A stretch of 48,840 nucleotides of DNA from CAKRJP01 sp963658085 (GTDB lineage Bacteria > Bacillota > Clostridia > Lachnospirales > Lachnospiraceae): assembly GCA_963658085.1 (NCBI GenBank), contig CAVKOU010000018.1, positions 1 through 48,840 on the forward strand, in the 5' to 3' direction. Below, one piece after another: positions 1 through 9,347 of this stretch (positions within the stretch are counted from its first letter, which is position 1; each line of letters begins with the position of its first letter). The translations under genes and the position numbers were made by a program. Under the pieces are notes generated by a model. That model saw nothing but the letters and a program-made list of their open reading frames with translations, was not told the DNA's origin and ran no database searches.

Positions 1-64
1 GGTGCGTCCTATCTACGGGTACATTCTAATCACGACAATGTGTGAATGAAGCACGATGTATCTT

Positions 65-1555
65 TTAAAAATCCGATGCCAAATCGCTTCCGGAAGGAGC
101 CTTAGCTTTTGAGGCATGTTTTACTTTCTTCCAAGCTTTTGTATCATCAGAAATTCCGAATGCTTCCGGATCAAATGTAGGATTCAACCCTTCTTTTTTC
201 TGCTGCTCATAGTCTTTGAGCAGAACTACAGCCTTTGGCGCCAGGAGCGCGATAGCAATGATATTAGCCCATCCAAGGAGTCCATAACCGATATCTCCCA
301 TAGCCCACATTGCATCTGCATTTACCACGGCTCCTAAAAAGGACGCCACGATAAACAAAGCTCTGGCCGCTGTGATGGCATATTTGTTATTGCCGGATAG
401 ATAGCGGATGTTGCTTTCGGCCTGATAGCAATATCCAGTCATGGAGGTGAATACAAAGAGCACGATGATAATAGCTAATACCTTTCCACTCCAGTCTCCA
501 TAAGTGCTCATTAGCGCATGCTGTGTCCATTTGATTCCTGCTTCTATGCCACCGGTCTGATCGATGATGAGATTTCCGGCACTGTCACATACATCGAAGG
601 TACCTGTGAGAAGTACGATAAATGCTGTAGCAGATCCTATAAAGAGAGTATCTACGTAGATGGAAAAGGACTGGATCAGTCCTTGCTTTACCGGATGGGA
701 ACACTCTGCAGCGGCTGATACGATGGCACCGCATCCCATACCTGCTTCGTTGGAGTAGATGCCTCGCTTTACACCCCAGGAAATGGCAGATCCTAAGATT
801 CCTCCAAGAAGAGCATTGGTGCCGAAGGCAGAGGAAAAGATCATCTGCAGCATACTCGGAACTTTGGTAATATTGAGTCCGATGATCACCAGGGCTGCGA
901 GAATATAAATACAGCACATAACAGGAGCTAAAAGCTCGGCGATGGCTGCGATTCTCTTAATACTTCCATAGACTACAATCGCAAGGAATACACAGCAGAT
1001 GGCTCCTACGATTACTTTATTTACGGAGAAGGCCTCCTCAAATACGGTAACTAAGGAGTTGATCTGAACGCCCGGCATTAAAAATCCAGGTCCTAAAAAC
1101 GCAATGATGGCAAATAAAATGGCATAAGGCTTGCACTTTAATCCCTTTTCAATATAGTAGGCAGGACCACCCAAAAATTCCCCGTCGGGATTTTTAACCT
1201 TATAAGCCTGACCCAGAGTGGATTCTACAAAAGCAGAAGCGGCCCCGATGATGGCAATGATCCACATCCAGAACACAGATCCGGGTCCTCCGTAAAAAAT
1301 AGCGGAGGCAACGCCGGCGATGTTTCCCATTCCTACTCGTGCCCCTACGGTTGTGGCAAAGGATTGGAAAGGCGTGATACCGCTCTCGCTTTCTTCTTTT
1401 GTGGTCAATAGACGAACCATTTCTCCTAACAGGCGAACCTGTGGAAATTTCAGTCGAATCGACAGGTAGAGACCAACTCCCAGGCACAAAGCCACTAACA
1501 GCATACTCCAAACAATGCTATCCAGTTGATTTACCCATGTTGTAAATTGTTCCAT
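65..1555 (-). CDS. Sodium:alanine/glycine symporter (AGCS family)
   Basis: This 496-residue polytopic membrane protein should carry out Na+-coupled uptake of alanine or glycine. The family signature is visible: a glycine-rich GNIAG stretch following TTVGARVGMG, then the SNEAGMG motif typical of AGCS carriers, and about ten hydrophobic segments through to residue 460. An in-frame ATG further upstream (1666) would add 37 residues of leader-like sequence. I chose the ATG at 1555 because an AGAGGGG ribosome binding site lies 5 bases before it and the protein then begins like its family (MEQF, followed by the first membrane helix). The gene is monocistronic and faces the divergent c-di-GMP operon. 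Whether alanine, glycine or another small amino acid is the substrate cannot be told from sequence. Confidence 0.93.
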   Translation of the reverse strand: MEQFTTWVNQLDSIVWSMLLVALCLGVGLYLSIRLKFPQVRLLGEMVRLLTTKEESESGITPFQSFATTVGARVGMGNIAGVASAIFYGGPGSVFWMWIIAIIGAASAFVESTLGQAYKVKNPDGEFLGGPAYYIEKGLKCKPYAILFAIIAFLGPGFLMPGVQINSLVTVFEEAFSVNKVIVGAICCVFLAIVVYGSIKRIAAIAELLAPVMCCIYILAALVIIGLNITKVPSMLQMIFSSAFGTNALLGGILGSAISWGVKRGIYSNEAGMGCGAIVSAAAECSHPVKQGLIQSFSIYVDTLFIGSATAFIVLLTGTFDVCDSAGNLIIDQTGGIEAGIKWTQHALMSTYGDWSGKVLAIIIVLFVFTSMTGYCYQAESNIRYLSGNNKYAITAARALFIVASFLGAVVNADAMWAMGDIGYGLLGWANIIAIALLAPKAVVLLKDYEQQKKEGLNPTFDPEAFGISDDTKAWKKVKHASKAKAPSGSDLASDF

Positions 1556-1591
1556 AATACCCCTCTTTCTTTCTCTTTTATCCTTATTTAT

Positions 1592-1625
1592 GAAAACGCC
1601 CCGGTCATGAAAAGATGCCGAGGCG
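1592..1625 (-). promoter_or_regulatory. Leader hairpin, possible attenuator, upstream of the AGCS gene
   Basis: In the minus-strand transcript, CGCCTCGG (1625-1618) can pair with CCGGGGCG (1604-1597) across a 13-base loop, and TTTT follows at once. This is terminator-like and lies between the predicted start of transcription and the start codon. It could be an attenuator, but no ligand-binding fold or leader peptide is recognisable beside it. Confidence 0.4.
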
Positions 1626-1637
1626 AAAACTATTACT

Positions 1638-1666
1638 ATTATAAAATTGGTAATGAAGGAAGTCAA
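1638..1666 (-). promoter_or_regulatory. Sigma-A promoter of the AGCS symporter gene
   Basis: Read on the minus strand, TTGACT (1666-1661) and a consensus TATAAT (1643-1638) are separated by exactly 17 bases. The predicted transcript starts near 1631, about 75 bases before the chosen start codon. This also supports starting translation at 1555, because the longer reading frame would begin upstream of the transcript. Confidence 0.8.
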
Positions 1667-1915
1667 ACAAATGCTTGCAATAATTGATGCTTTGTAGGAC
1701 TATAATTGATATAAAATGCAAAAAAAACAAATACTTTATTCATGGTGGTCAGATAACAAGAAAAGGAGTATTCTTAGTCTGGAATTTTCAAGAAGAGTAT
1801 GATAGGATGTACAAAGTTGCGAATAACTAACTCCTGGGATGATTATATTAAAAAATGACTTAGAATTAAGAGTTATTGACCTGGAGTTGGTGAAAGGGAT
1901 CAGGAGGATTTTGAT
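1667..1915. other. Intergenic region between AGCS and the c-di-GMP operon, no gene seen
   Basis: The AT-rich spacer upstream of the GGDEF gene has no credible coding frame and no riboswitch core that I recognise. A TATAAT at 1701-1706 may be the -10 of the operon promoter, but the nearest -35-like TTGCAA (1675-1680) is 20 bases away, so the promoter is only tentative. The remaining 200 bases up to the TTG start would be a long untranslated leader of unknown role. Confidence 0.4.
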
Positions 1916-3574
1916 TTGAAAGCTGGAACCGTAAGGAAAAAAATTGAAATAGTTGTAGATTTATTTCTGCTGATTTTTGTTCTTGTTCTGGCGGGGACGA
2001 TGTATCGATATGAGCAGGAAAAGAATTCTGCGGTAAAATATATAGCCGAAGGTTGGTATCAATTGGTGAATGGAGAGAGGGTGAGCGTTACCCTGCCTGC
2101 GAAGATTACTCCCGGGGAGGATGGAAAAATCCGTTTATATAATGATACCTTGCAGGATGAAGTAGGTAAGATCTTTTCGGTCACCAATGTGGAGAATGAA
2201 TTAAAAATTTCTGTGGGAGATCAGATTCTTTATGAGTATGACAGCTATCTTTTTGAGCGGAATAACCAGATGAAGGGAAAACTTTGGAGTGACGTGATAC
2301 TTCCGGATGAAATCAAAGATAGCTCCCTGGTGATTTCCTATACCTGTGATGATAAAAAAACTTTCTTTGTGGAGACTCCCTATCTTGGAGATATGGAGAG
2401 TGTTGTTGGCAGTCATATTTCTGGAAACTATTTTTCTATTTTTGTGATCGCAGGAATCTTTGCCTTGGGAATTGTTGCGATTTTTATTTTCTTATATGGA
2501 ATAAGTCAGGGTGTTAAAGAGGAACGTTTTTTTGATATAGCTATTTTCCTTTTTCTTACGGGAGTCTGGTGCGTGACAGATTCCGCCCTCTATCAGATGT
2601 ATGGAAGAGAAGTGGCAGCTGGCGGCATCATTTCTTTTTATTGTTTCATGCTGCTAGCGATTCCTATGATGCATTTTGTGAAGAATACAGGAACAATCAA
2701 GAAATACATCCTTCCGGATATTATTATAGGACTTTTTTATGGGAATGCTGTGCTTCAGGGATTGGTTCATATTTATTTTCAAATTCCTTTTGTAAAAATG
2801 CTGGCAGTTACCCATATCCTTTTAGTGGTGGGAGTAATATCCGTTATGTATCTTCTTTGGAGGGAATACAAGGAGTATCACGGAGAACAATTGAGAATTT
2901 GTTTGGAAGCTTTTGGCGCCATGTGCTTTGGAGGAATTTTGTCTCTGATTTTGTACTGGGCCTATCAAATCTATTGGTATGATCTTATTTTTCAAGTGGG
3001 AATCTTACTGGCTATTGGCATTTTGATTTGGGGAGCCTTGAGACAGATTATCAGTGAGCGCCAGAAAAAGACAGAAGAAGAGGCTTATGAAAGACTTTCG
3101 GGGGAGGACCGCCTTACAGGACTAAAAAACCGAAAGGCCTTTGAACAGTATCTGCTCATGGTGCAAAATAATACAGGAAATGCCAAGGAGACTATACTTA
3201 TTTTCATTAATCTAGAGGACCTTCGCCGGGTAAATGAGGATCATGGAAAAGCGGTGGGAGATGAGATGGTCATAGGGGCAGCAAGATGTATTAAACGTAC
3301 CTGTGAGATTTTTGAAAATGAAATCAAGTGCTTCCGGATTCACGGAGATGAATTTGCGGTAGTCTTATTGCCTGGAATAGATCGATATGTTTGGGAAAAA
3401 CGCCTAAAGCGGGAGGTGGAGAAATATAATCGCACGGGCCATCATCCTTTCCGACTGACCTGCGGTTATGGAACGCTGGAGGGACAGGAGGGGCTTACGA
3501 GAAGCTTGAGCCAGTGGAAGGGAGATACAGACGATAATCTGAGAGAACAGCAGGGAGGAAGAGGACATGAATAG
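1916..3574 (+). CDS. Membrane GGDEF-domain protein with a probably impaired cyclase site
   Basis: The protein has 552 residues. A membrane helix at about 10-29 is followed by an extracytoplasmic domain (about 30-170), some seven closely packed membrane helices (about 173-380) and a C-terminal GGDEF domain (about 395-540). The layout resembles 7TM-DISM sensors. The GGDEF domain keeps the DxLTGLxNR entry motif, but the active-site motif reads HGDEF. The first metal-binding aspartate is replaced in INLED, where active enzymes have DxD. No RxxD inhibitory site is seen. It may therefore bind c-di-GMP or GTP, or have weak diguanylate cyclase activity. The TTG start is chosen for the AGGAGG 8 bases upstream. 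Its end overlaps the next gene by 8 bases, indicating translational coupling. The external ligand is unknown. Confidence 0.85.
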   Translation: MKAGTVRKKIEIVVDLFLLIFVLVLAGTMYRYEQEKNSAVKYIAEGWYQLVNGERVSVTLPAKITPGEDGKIRLYNDTLQDEVGKIFSVTNVENELKISVGDQILYEYDSYLFERNNQMKGKLWSDVILPDEIKDSSLVISYTCDDKKTFFVETPYLGDMESVVGSHISGNYFSIFVIAGIFALGIVAIFIFLYGISQGVKEERFFDIAIFLFLTGVWCVTDSALYQMYGREVAAGGIISFYCFMLLAIPMMHFVKNTGTIKKYILPDIIIGLFYGNAVLQGLVHIYFQIPFVKMLAVTHILLVVGVISVMYLLWREYKEYHGEQLRICLEAFGAMCFGGILSLILYWAYQIYWYDLIFQVGILLAIGILIWGALRQIISERQKKTEEEAYERLSGEDRLTGLKNRKAFEQYLLMVQNNTGNAKETILIFINLEDLRRVNEDHGKAVGDEMVIGAARCIKRTCEIFENEIKCFRIHGDEFAVVLLPGIDRYVWEKRLKREVEKYNRTGHHPFRLTCGYGTLEGQEGLTRSLSQWKGDTDDNLREQQGGRGHE

Positions 3575-5471
3575 TTATAATATTGATTTTCTTGTTGCGG
3601 CCTTAATCATCATAAGTTTGGTGATCCTTCATTTTGTCTCCCATAAGAGACCGGAGGATATTAACAGCAAGACCTTCTGCATCTTTGCTTTCTTTGGACT
3701 GGCGGACATTATATTTGAATTAATCAGCACCTACTATATTATGACAGGCCAGGGTGACTATGGACTGGGAGCTACATTTTCTACCACTCTTTTCTATATG
3801 ATGCAGGTGCTTCTTCCGTTTACCCTGGTATGCTACATAGAATCCTTGAGGGAGAATCGGATGCTGTCGGCAGAGAGGGTGTGCCTTTGGGGGATTCCCA
3901 CTATGGTAATGCTTCTTGTTGTTTTTACGAATCCTTTTACAGGAGTTTTGTTTTCTTTTGATTTTATCAAAGGTTATGTGCATGGACCCTGGTACTTGTT
4001 GCCATATTTCTTTGCCCTTGCAAATATGGTGGTGGGCATAATTTTGGTAATAAGAGGAAGAGAAGAGCTGGGATTCCAGAAAATAAGGACTTTGTGCGAA
4101 ATCGCGGTTTTAACTACTGCAGGTATTTTGGTACAGTTGTGTCAGAAGAGTATTCTCACTACGGGATTAGGGGTGAGCTTGGGAATTCTTGTGCTGTTTT
4201 TTACTCTTAATAATCCCTATGTACATACGGATCACATGACGGGGCTCTATGATAAGACTTATTTTGTGAGACAATGCAAAGAGTGGATTGTTTCTGGTCA
4301 AAAATTTCATGTGATCGAGGTGGAGTTGTATCAGCTTCGCCACGTGAATCAGGTGGCAGGAAGTAAGCAGGGCGATTATCTTTTGCAAATGGTGTCCCAG
4401 AAACTAACCGAAATGTGTGGGCAGCGAGCGTTTCATATTACGGGAAAACGGTTTGTCTTGCTTCTCAATACAGTCAGAGAATATGAGGAGTGCTTGGATC
4501 AACTGGAGGAGTTTTTTGGTTCCCTTCATCGAAGAGAAAATGCCATTGTGGAATTTCCGGCGATCCTTAGTGGAATTTTAAATGCAGGGCGGTTAAGATC
4601 CGGAGAAGAGATTTTGGATTACGGAGAATATCTAGCATCTTTAGCACCAAGATCAGGTCCGACGGAGCTTGTGCAGGATGATGAGCAGACCATAGAAAAT
4701 TTCCGTTATGGGAAGAAGGTAGAACAGTATCTGTACGAGGCGGTGGATACGGATCTTTTTGAAGTATATTTTCAGCCAATCTATGATCTGAAGGAGAAAA
4801 GGTTTGTGGCTGTAGAGGCTCTTAGTCGTCTCCATCATCCAGAGCTTGGATTTATTCCGCCGGATGTATTTATCTGTCAGGCAGAAAAGAATGGTTTAAT
4901 CACAAAGATTACTGATTTGCAGCTTCACAGAGTTTGCACATTTATAAGAGACCATAAAGATCTTATGAAAAAGCTTCGAAATGTTAAGATCAATCTATCA
5001 CCAATGGATCTTTTGCCTCAAAATAGCGGTCAGGAGAAAGTGGATATTATAAAATCCTATGGACTCCCATGCGAGTGGTTTCAGATGGAAATTACAGAGA
5101 CTGTTGCTACTCAATACAGAGAGGGCTTGATGCCGGCAGTGGAAGTTCTTGAACAAGCGGGCATCAGTCTTTGTCTCGATGACTTTGGTTCCGGCTATGC
5201 GAACCTAAATACGGTCATGCAGCAACCGTTTAGTGTGATCAAGCTTGACAGATCCCTGCTATTTAACATTTTGGAAGATAAAAAAGTTGCAACTTTTTAT
5301 GAAAGTATTGTAGGAGCATTCAAAAATATGGGATATTATCTAGTAGCGGAGGGAGTGGAAGCTATCCAGGAAGTGGAACTTTTAGAACAATGGGGTGTAG
5401 ACTTTATTCAGGGATATTATTATTCCAAACCCTTGCCATCCAAAGAACTACTGAAGTTTATGAATGTTTAA
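3567..5471 (+). CDS. Membrane c-di-GMP phosphodiesterase (degenerate GGDEF + EAL)
   Basis: The protein has 634 residues. The first 220 form about seven or eight membrane helices; a GGDEF-like domain follows (about 225-360) and then an EAL domain (about 385-630). The GGDEF motif is destroyed (TGKRF), so this half is probably regulatory. The EAL half keeps its signature residues: EAL at 417-419, the metal-binding DDFG at 538-541, a late AEGVE and the terminal QGYYYSKP. It should hydrolyse c-di-GMP to pGpG at the inner face of the membrane. The ATG overlaps the stop of the upstream GGDEF gene, so the two are made together and may act as a pair. GGAGGAAG lies just upstream. Confidence 0.9.
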   Translation: MNSYNIDFLVAALIIISLVILHFVSHKRPEDINSKTFCIFAFFGLADIIFELISTYYIMTGQGDYGLGATFSTTLFYMMQVLLPFTLVCYIESLRENRMLSAERVCLWGIPTMVMLLVVFTNPFTGVLFSFDFIKGYVHGPWYLLPYFFALANMVVGIILVIRGREELGFQKIRTLCEIAVLTTAGILVQLCQKSILTTGLGVSLGILVLFFTLNNPYVHTDHMTGLYDKTYFVRQCKEWIVSGQKFHVIEVELYQLRHVNQVAGSKQGDYLLQMVSQKLTEMCGQRAFHITGKRFVLLLNTVREYEECLDQLEEFFGSLHRRENAIVEFPAILSGILNAGRLRSGEEILDYGEYLASLAPRSGPTELVQDDEQTIENFRYGKKVEQYLYEAVDTDLFEVYFQPIYDLKEKRFVAVEALSRLHHPELGFIPPDVFICQAEKNGLITKITDLQLHRVCTFIRDHKDLMKKLRNVKINLSPMDLLPQNSGQEKVDIIKSYGLPCEWFQMEITETVATQYREGLMPAVEVLEQAGISLCLDDFGSGYANLNTVMQQPFSVIKLDRSLLFNILEDKKVATFYESIVGAFKNMGYYLVAEGVEAIQEVELLEQWGVDFIQGYYYSKPLPSKELLKFMNV

Positions 5472-5474
5472 AGC

Positions 5475-5500
5475 AATCGAAGAGAGGAATCGAAGAGAGG
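5475..5500 (+). repeat. Exact 13-bp tandem duplication carrying the metF ribosome binding site
   Basis: AATCGAAGAGAGG occurs twice head to tail (5475-5487 and 5488-5500), so the Shine-Dalgarno-like GAGAGG is duplicated. The second copy is at functional distance from the metF ATG at 5508. Confidence 0.8.
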
Positions 5501-5507
5501 TATCGAT

Positions 5508-6377
5508 ATGAATATAAGAAAACTTTTGAATCAGGAAACTCCAACCTTATCTTTTGAAGTATTTCCACCCAAAAAGGATGTGGATTTTGCAACGGTGGAG
5601 GAGGCGGCTTCCTCGATCGCGAGCCTTAGGCCGGATTATATGAGCGTAACCTATGGGGCTGGGGGAAGCACCAAGGGATTAACCATTCGCCTGGCAGAGA
5701 GTATTCAGAAGGAGTACCAGGTTCCTACCATTGCTCATTTGACCTGTGTATGTGCCAATAAGGAAAGCATTTTAAAGGCCATCCAGGAAATGAAAGAGGC
5801 GGGGATCTGGAATATTTTAGCCTTGAGAGGAGATCTTCCCAAAAACTACGAGGGAGAGATCTTTACAGACTTTAGTCACGCATCAGAGCTGGTAAGTTTT
5901 ATCAAAGAGCAGGGAGACTTCTGCGTGGGAGGTGCCTGCTATCCGGAGGTGCATCCGGATTCTGCAAATAAATCCGAAGACCTTCAGGGACTTCGGAAAA
6001 AAGTAGAGGCAGGATGCGAATATCTCACCACCCAGATGTTTTTTGATAATAATATTTTCTATAATTTTATGTATCGTTTAAGAGAAGAGGGAATCTTGGT
6101 TCCGGTGATCCCGGGTATCATGCCAATTACCAAGCGTGTCCAGGTGAAAAATGCAGTGAAACTATCCGGATGCAACGTGCCGGAGCGATTTAAGAATATT
6201 GTGGATCGATTTGGAGACACGGAGAGCGCTATGCAGCAGGCTGGAATCATTTATGCTACGGATCAGATCATCGATCTTTTGGCAAATGGAGTGAAGCATA
6301 TTCACGTTTATTCTATGAATAAGCCGGAAGTAGCGGGAGGAATTCAGAAAAATTTAGCGGATGTTTTACGGTCGTAA
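5508..6377 (+). CDS. metF: 5,10-methylenetetrahydrofolate reductase
   Basis: This 289-residue cytosolic flavoenzyme belongs to the MetF (PF02219) family. It reduces methylene-THF to methyl-THF for methionine synthesis and, in acetogenic Clostridia, for the methyl branch of acetyl-CoA synthesis. Diagnostic stretches are the N-terminal SFEVFPPK, the VTYGAGGS motif, the LRGD motif and the C-terminal HVYSMNKPE. The length is normal for the short bacterial form. Start codon choice is supported by GAGAGG 8 bases upstream. It follows the c-di-GMP operon after 36 bases with no terminator, so it may be co-transcribed. No methionine-synthase or acetogenesis partner is in the window, so the pathway context stays open. 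Confidence 0.95.
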   Translation: MNIRKLLNQETPTLSFEVFPPKKDVDFATVEEAASSIASLRPDYMSVTYGAGGSTKGLTIRLAESIQKEYQVPTIAHLTCVCANKESILKAIQEMKEAGIWNILALRGDLPKNYEGEIFTDFSHASELVSFIKEQGDFCVGGACYPEVHPDSANKSEDLQGLRKKVEAGCEYLTTQMFFDNNIFYNFMYRLREEGILVPVIPGIMPITKRVQVKNAVKLSGCNVPERFKNIVDRFGDTESAMQQAGIIYATDQIIDLLANGVKHIHVYSMNKPEVAGGIQKNLADVLRS

Positions 6378-6425
6378 ATAAATCGTTAAATAAAGAACGA
6401 AATCGTTTGAAATAAAGAAGTTTGG

Positions 6426-6455
6426 TTGAATTTGTAAAGGCTTCTATAGTATAAT
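6426..6455 (+). promoter_or_regulatory. Sigma-A promoter of pgi
   Basis: TTGAAT (6426-6431) and consensus TATAAT (6450-6455) are separated by 18 bases. The start codon of pgi follows 47 bases after the -10 element. Confidence 0.75.
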
Positions 6456-6502
6456 GACCGGGTTAGGGAAAATCTAATATGCAAATGAAGGAGGATTTTA
6501 AA

Positions 6503-8083
6503 ATGGCTTCATGGAAGAATTTAGATACTGTGGCAGCTTACGATGAGCTTGCTAAGGTAGAGAAAGTGGATCTTGCGAAGGTTATGGAAGGCGCAAACGG
6601 AGCAGAGAGAGTAAAGAATTACTCTGTGCCTATGGCAGCTGGAATGGCATATAATTTTGCTGCAAAGCAGGTAGATGATAAAGTGCTTGCTGCTTTGGCT
6701 GACCTTGCAAAAGAGACAGAGCTTATCGAGAAGTTTAAGGAATTATATAATGGTGCAGTGATTAATACAGGAGAGAATCGTCTGGTGCTTCATCAGCTTA
6801 CCAGAGGACAGCTTGGAGATGCTGTTGTGGCAGATGGAATCGACAAGAGAGCTTTTTATGTCGAGCAGCAGGAGAAGATTGCTGAATTTGCAAATAAAGT
6901 TCATGCCGGAGAGATTACCAACGAGGCCGGAGAAAAATTTACTTCAGTAGTTCAGATTGGTATTGGCGGAAGCGATTTGGGACCAAGAGCTATGTATCTG
7001 GCACTGGAGAACTGGGCAAAAGTAAATAATACTTTCAAGATGGAAGCAAAGTTTATCAGCAACGTAGATCCGGACGATGCGGCCGGAGTTTTATATGGAC
7101 TGGATGTTGCACACTCTATCTTTATTTTGGTTTCCAAGTCCGGAACAACCCTTGAGACTTTGACCAATGAGTCCTTTGTAAAGGATGCGCTTGTGAAGGC
7201 CGGATTGAATCCTTCAAAGCATATGATCGCAGTAACCAGTGAGACTTCACCTTTGGCAAAGAGTGAGGATTATCTTGCAGCATTCTTTATGGATGATTAC
7301 ATTGGAGGACGTTTCTCTTCTACATCAGCGGTAGGAGGAGCTGTATTATCCTTAGCATTCGGACCTGAGATCTTTGCAAGATTCTTACAGGGAGCAGCAG
7401 AGGAAGATGCTCTTGGAAAGAACGAGAATCTGATGGAAAATCCTGCAATGTTAGATGCTCTTATCGGTGTTTATGAGAGAAACATATTGGGATATGCTGC
7501 AACAGCAGTTCTTCCATACTCACAGGCTCTTAGCCGTTTTCCGGCACATTTACAGCAGGCAGATATGGAGTCTAACGGTAAGTCGGTAAACCGTTTCGGA
7601 GAGCCTGTAAATTACAAGACCGGACCGATCATCTTCGGAGAGCCGGGAACCAATGGACAGCACTCCTTCTATCAGCTGTTACATCAGGGAACAGACATCA
7701 TCCCTCTTCAGTTTGTTGGATTTAAGAACAATCAGATGGAGACAGATGTAGTAATCCAGGACAGCACAAGCCAGCAGAAGCTTTGTGCAAATGTAGTGGC
7801 ACAGATCGTAGCATTTGCCAGCGGAAAAGCAGACGAGAACCGTAACAAGAATTTCGAAGGTGGACGTCCATCCAGCATTATCGTAGGAGATAAGCTGACA
7901 CCGGAAGCATTGGGTGCATTGCTTTCACACTTTGAGAATAAGATTATGTTCCAGGGATTTGTATGGAACTTAAATAGCTTTGATCAGGAAGGCGTTCAGT
8001 TAGGAAAGGTTCTGGCAAAGAAGGTATTGGCTCATGAGACTGACGGAGCTTTAGCTGCTTACAGCGATCTGCTTAACATCTAA
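6503..8083 (+). CDS. pgi: Glucose-6-phosphate isomerase
   Basis: The enzyme interconverts glucose 6-phosphate and fructose 6-phosphate in the cytosol; its product also feeds the GlmS reaction encoded downstream. The SIS sugar-phosphate fold is recognised by the VQIGIGGSDLGPRAM stretch, the VSKSGTT phosphate-binding motif, the GGRFSSTSAVG loop and the PGTNGQHSFYQLLHQG active-site motif. The 526 residues are longer than the roughly 450-residue Bacillus type and nearer the long form. I start at the ATG at 6503 (MASWKN) because AAGGAGG lies 8 bases upstream; an ATG 24 bases earlier has no such site. It has its own promoter and a strong terminator, so it appears to be monocistronic. Confidence 0.95.
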   Translation: MASWKNLDTVAAYDELAKVEKVDLAKVMEGANGAERVKNYSVPMAAGMAYNFAAKQVDDKVLAALADLAKETELIEKFKELYNGAVINTGENRLVLHQLTRGQLGDAVVADGIDKRAFYVEQQEKIAEFANKVHAGEITNEAGEKFTSVVQIGIGGSDLGPRAMYLALENWAKVNNTFKMEAKFISNVDPDDAAGVLYGLDVAHSIFILVSKSGTTLETLTNESFVKDALVKAGLNPSKHMIAVTSETSPLAKSEDYLAAFFMDDYIGGRFSSTSAVGGAVLSLAFGPEIFARFLQGAAEEDALGKNENLMENPAMLDALIGVYERNILGYAATAVLPYSQALSRFPAHLQQADMESNGKSVNRFGEPVNYKTGPIIFGEPGTNGQHSFYQLLHQGTDIIPLQFVGFKNNQMETDVVIQDSTSQQKLCANVVAQIVAFASGKADENRNKNFEGGRPSSIIVGDKLTPEALGALLSHFENKIMFQGFVWNLNSFDQEGVQLGKVLAKKVLAHETDGALAAYSDLLNI

Positions 8084-8183
8084 GTCTTCGTAAGAACTGA
8101 TGAAGGAATCATACGAGCAAAAGGAAGGCTTTACAGAGGCACTTTTGCGAATGGAATTTTGAATAGTTATAAAGTTTATGCAT

Positions 8184-8219
8184 AAAAAATCGAGTAGGAT
8201 TTTTCCTACTCGATTTTTT
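8184..8219. terminator. Bidirectional intrinsic terminator between pgi and the M24 peptidase gene
   Basis: A perfect 16-bp inverted repeat (8184-8199 and 8204-8219) has a TTTT loop and ends in T6 on the + strand and, by symmetry, T6 on the minus strand. It sits between the convergent ends of pgi and the peptidase gene and can serve both. Confidence 0.92.
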
Positions 8220-8270
8220 ATGGTTGTTTTGTGGTTGCTTTATGTTTGATTTTTACGATTGCTCTTGTGA

Positions 8271-9347
8271 CTATCCTACGATTCTCCACTTCTTATCAAC
8301 GGCATTTAATAATTCATGTCCATCTTCGGTTACCAGAACTAAGTCCTCGATACGAACGCCGTATTTTCCTTCTAAGTAGATTCCCGGCTCGATGGAGAAG
8401 ATCATTCCGGGCTTTGCTTCATTTTTGTTAATTGGACTTACATCCCCATATTCGTGATCTTCCTGTCCGATGAAGTGTCCTAAACGGATTCTCCAATACT
8501 CGCTATATCCGGCTTCGTCAATCAGGTCTCTTGCCTGTGCATCGATGTCGCAGAAACGTACGCCGGGTTTAATAACAGCCTCTGCCTTTAATACAGCTTC
8601 TCTTACCAAATCATGAATGGCCTTCTGTTCTTCGTCTACTTCCTTACAGTAGAAAGTTCTTGTCATATCGGAGCAGTATCCCTTCCAGATACATCCCATA
8701 TCAATGAGGACACATTCTCCGGCCACTAATTTTCTGGTATCGCTAGGCTCATGGTGCTGATCGGCTGCATTTGGTCCGAAGCAAACGATGGTATCGAAGC
8801 TCACACCACTTGCTCCTTCTTTTAAATATTCAGAATCAATAAAGTTGGCAACTTCCTTTTCGGTCATGCCTTCCTTGATGAAATCAGCAACCCGCTCCAT
8901 AACACGATCGTTGATAATAGAAGCTTCCTTCATAATCTGGATTTCTTCCGGTGTCTTAACGGCTCTTACATCGTCGATGCAGTCAGAACCCCAGATGGTC
9001 TTAAGTTTCGGGCATCTCTCCTGAAGTGGGATCAAGAAACGTGCCGGCCAGGTCTTATCAATACCAAGAACTCCTTCGGTATCAATGTGCTCCATAAGAA
9101 CCCCGATCTGATCGTCCATATCACTGAACCAAACTTCCTCAAGACCGGTATTGGAAACATAATACAGATAGTTGAAGAAGAAGGTGTGTTTTCCGTTGGT
9201 TCTAAGAAGCAGAGCGTAAAGTCTTTCGCCTGGATTTACCATAACACCTGTTAAAATATTGATACTTAAAGGATCAGAAACCAGAAATTGATCGATTCCT
9301 TTCTCCTTCATTTTTTCCAGAACACGATTAATTCTTTCGTTATCCAT
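8271..9347 (-). CDS. M24-family metallopeptidase (Xaa-Pro aminopeptidase-like)
   Basis: This 358-residue cytosolic enzyme has a creatinase-type N-terminal domain (about 1-125) and a pita-bread M24 domain (about 130-355). The five metal ligands can be read: Asp in VLIDMG, Asp in CSDMTRTF, His in RLGHFIGQ, Glu in FSIEPGIY and Glu in RIEDLVLV. It should release an N-terminal residue preceding proline and is often annotated pepP or pepQ; aminopeptidase versus dipeptidase cannot be settled here. AGGAGGAAT lies 6 bases before the ATG at 9347. The gene is alone on its strand and convergent with pgi. Confidence 0.9.
   Translation of the reverse strand: MDNERINRVLEKMKEKGIDQFLVSDPLSINILTGVMVNPGERLYALLLRTNGKHTFFFNYLYYVSNTGLEEVWFSDMDDQIGVLMEHIDTEGVLGIDKTWPARFLIPLQERCPKLKTIWGSDCIDDVRAVKTPEEIQIMKEASIINDRVMERVADFIKEGMTEKEVANFIDSEYLKEGASGVSFDTIVCFGPNAADQHHEPSDTRKLVAGECVLIDMGCIWKGYCSDMTRTFYCKEVDEEQKAIHDLVREAVLKAEAVIKPGVRFCDIDAQARDLIDEAGYSEYWRIRLGHFIGQEDHEYGDVSPINKNEAKPGMIFSIEPGIYLEGKYGVRIEDLVLVTEDGHELLNAVDKKWRIVG

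Noticed and set aside
1667..1915. c-di-GMP riboswitch ahead of the GGDEF/EAL operon
   Set aside because: The long leader was read for the conserved GEMM core and tetraloop receptor; neither is recognisable.
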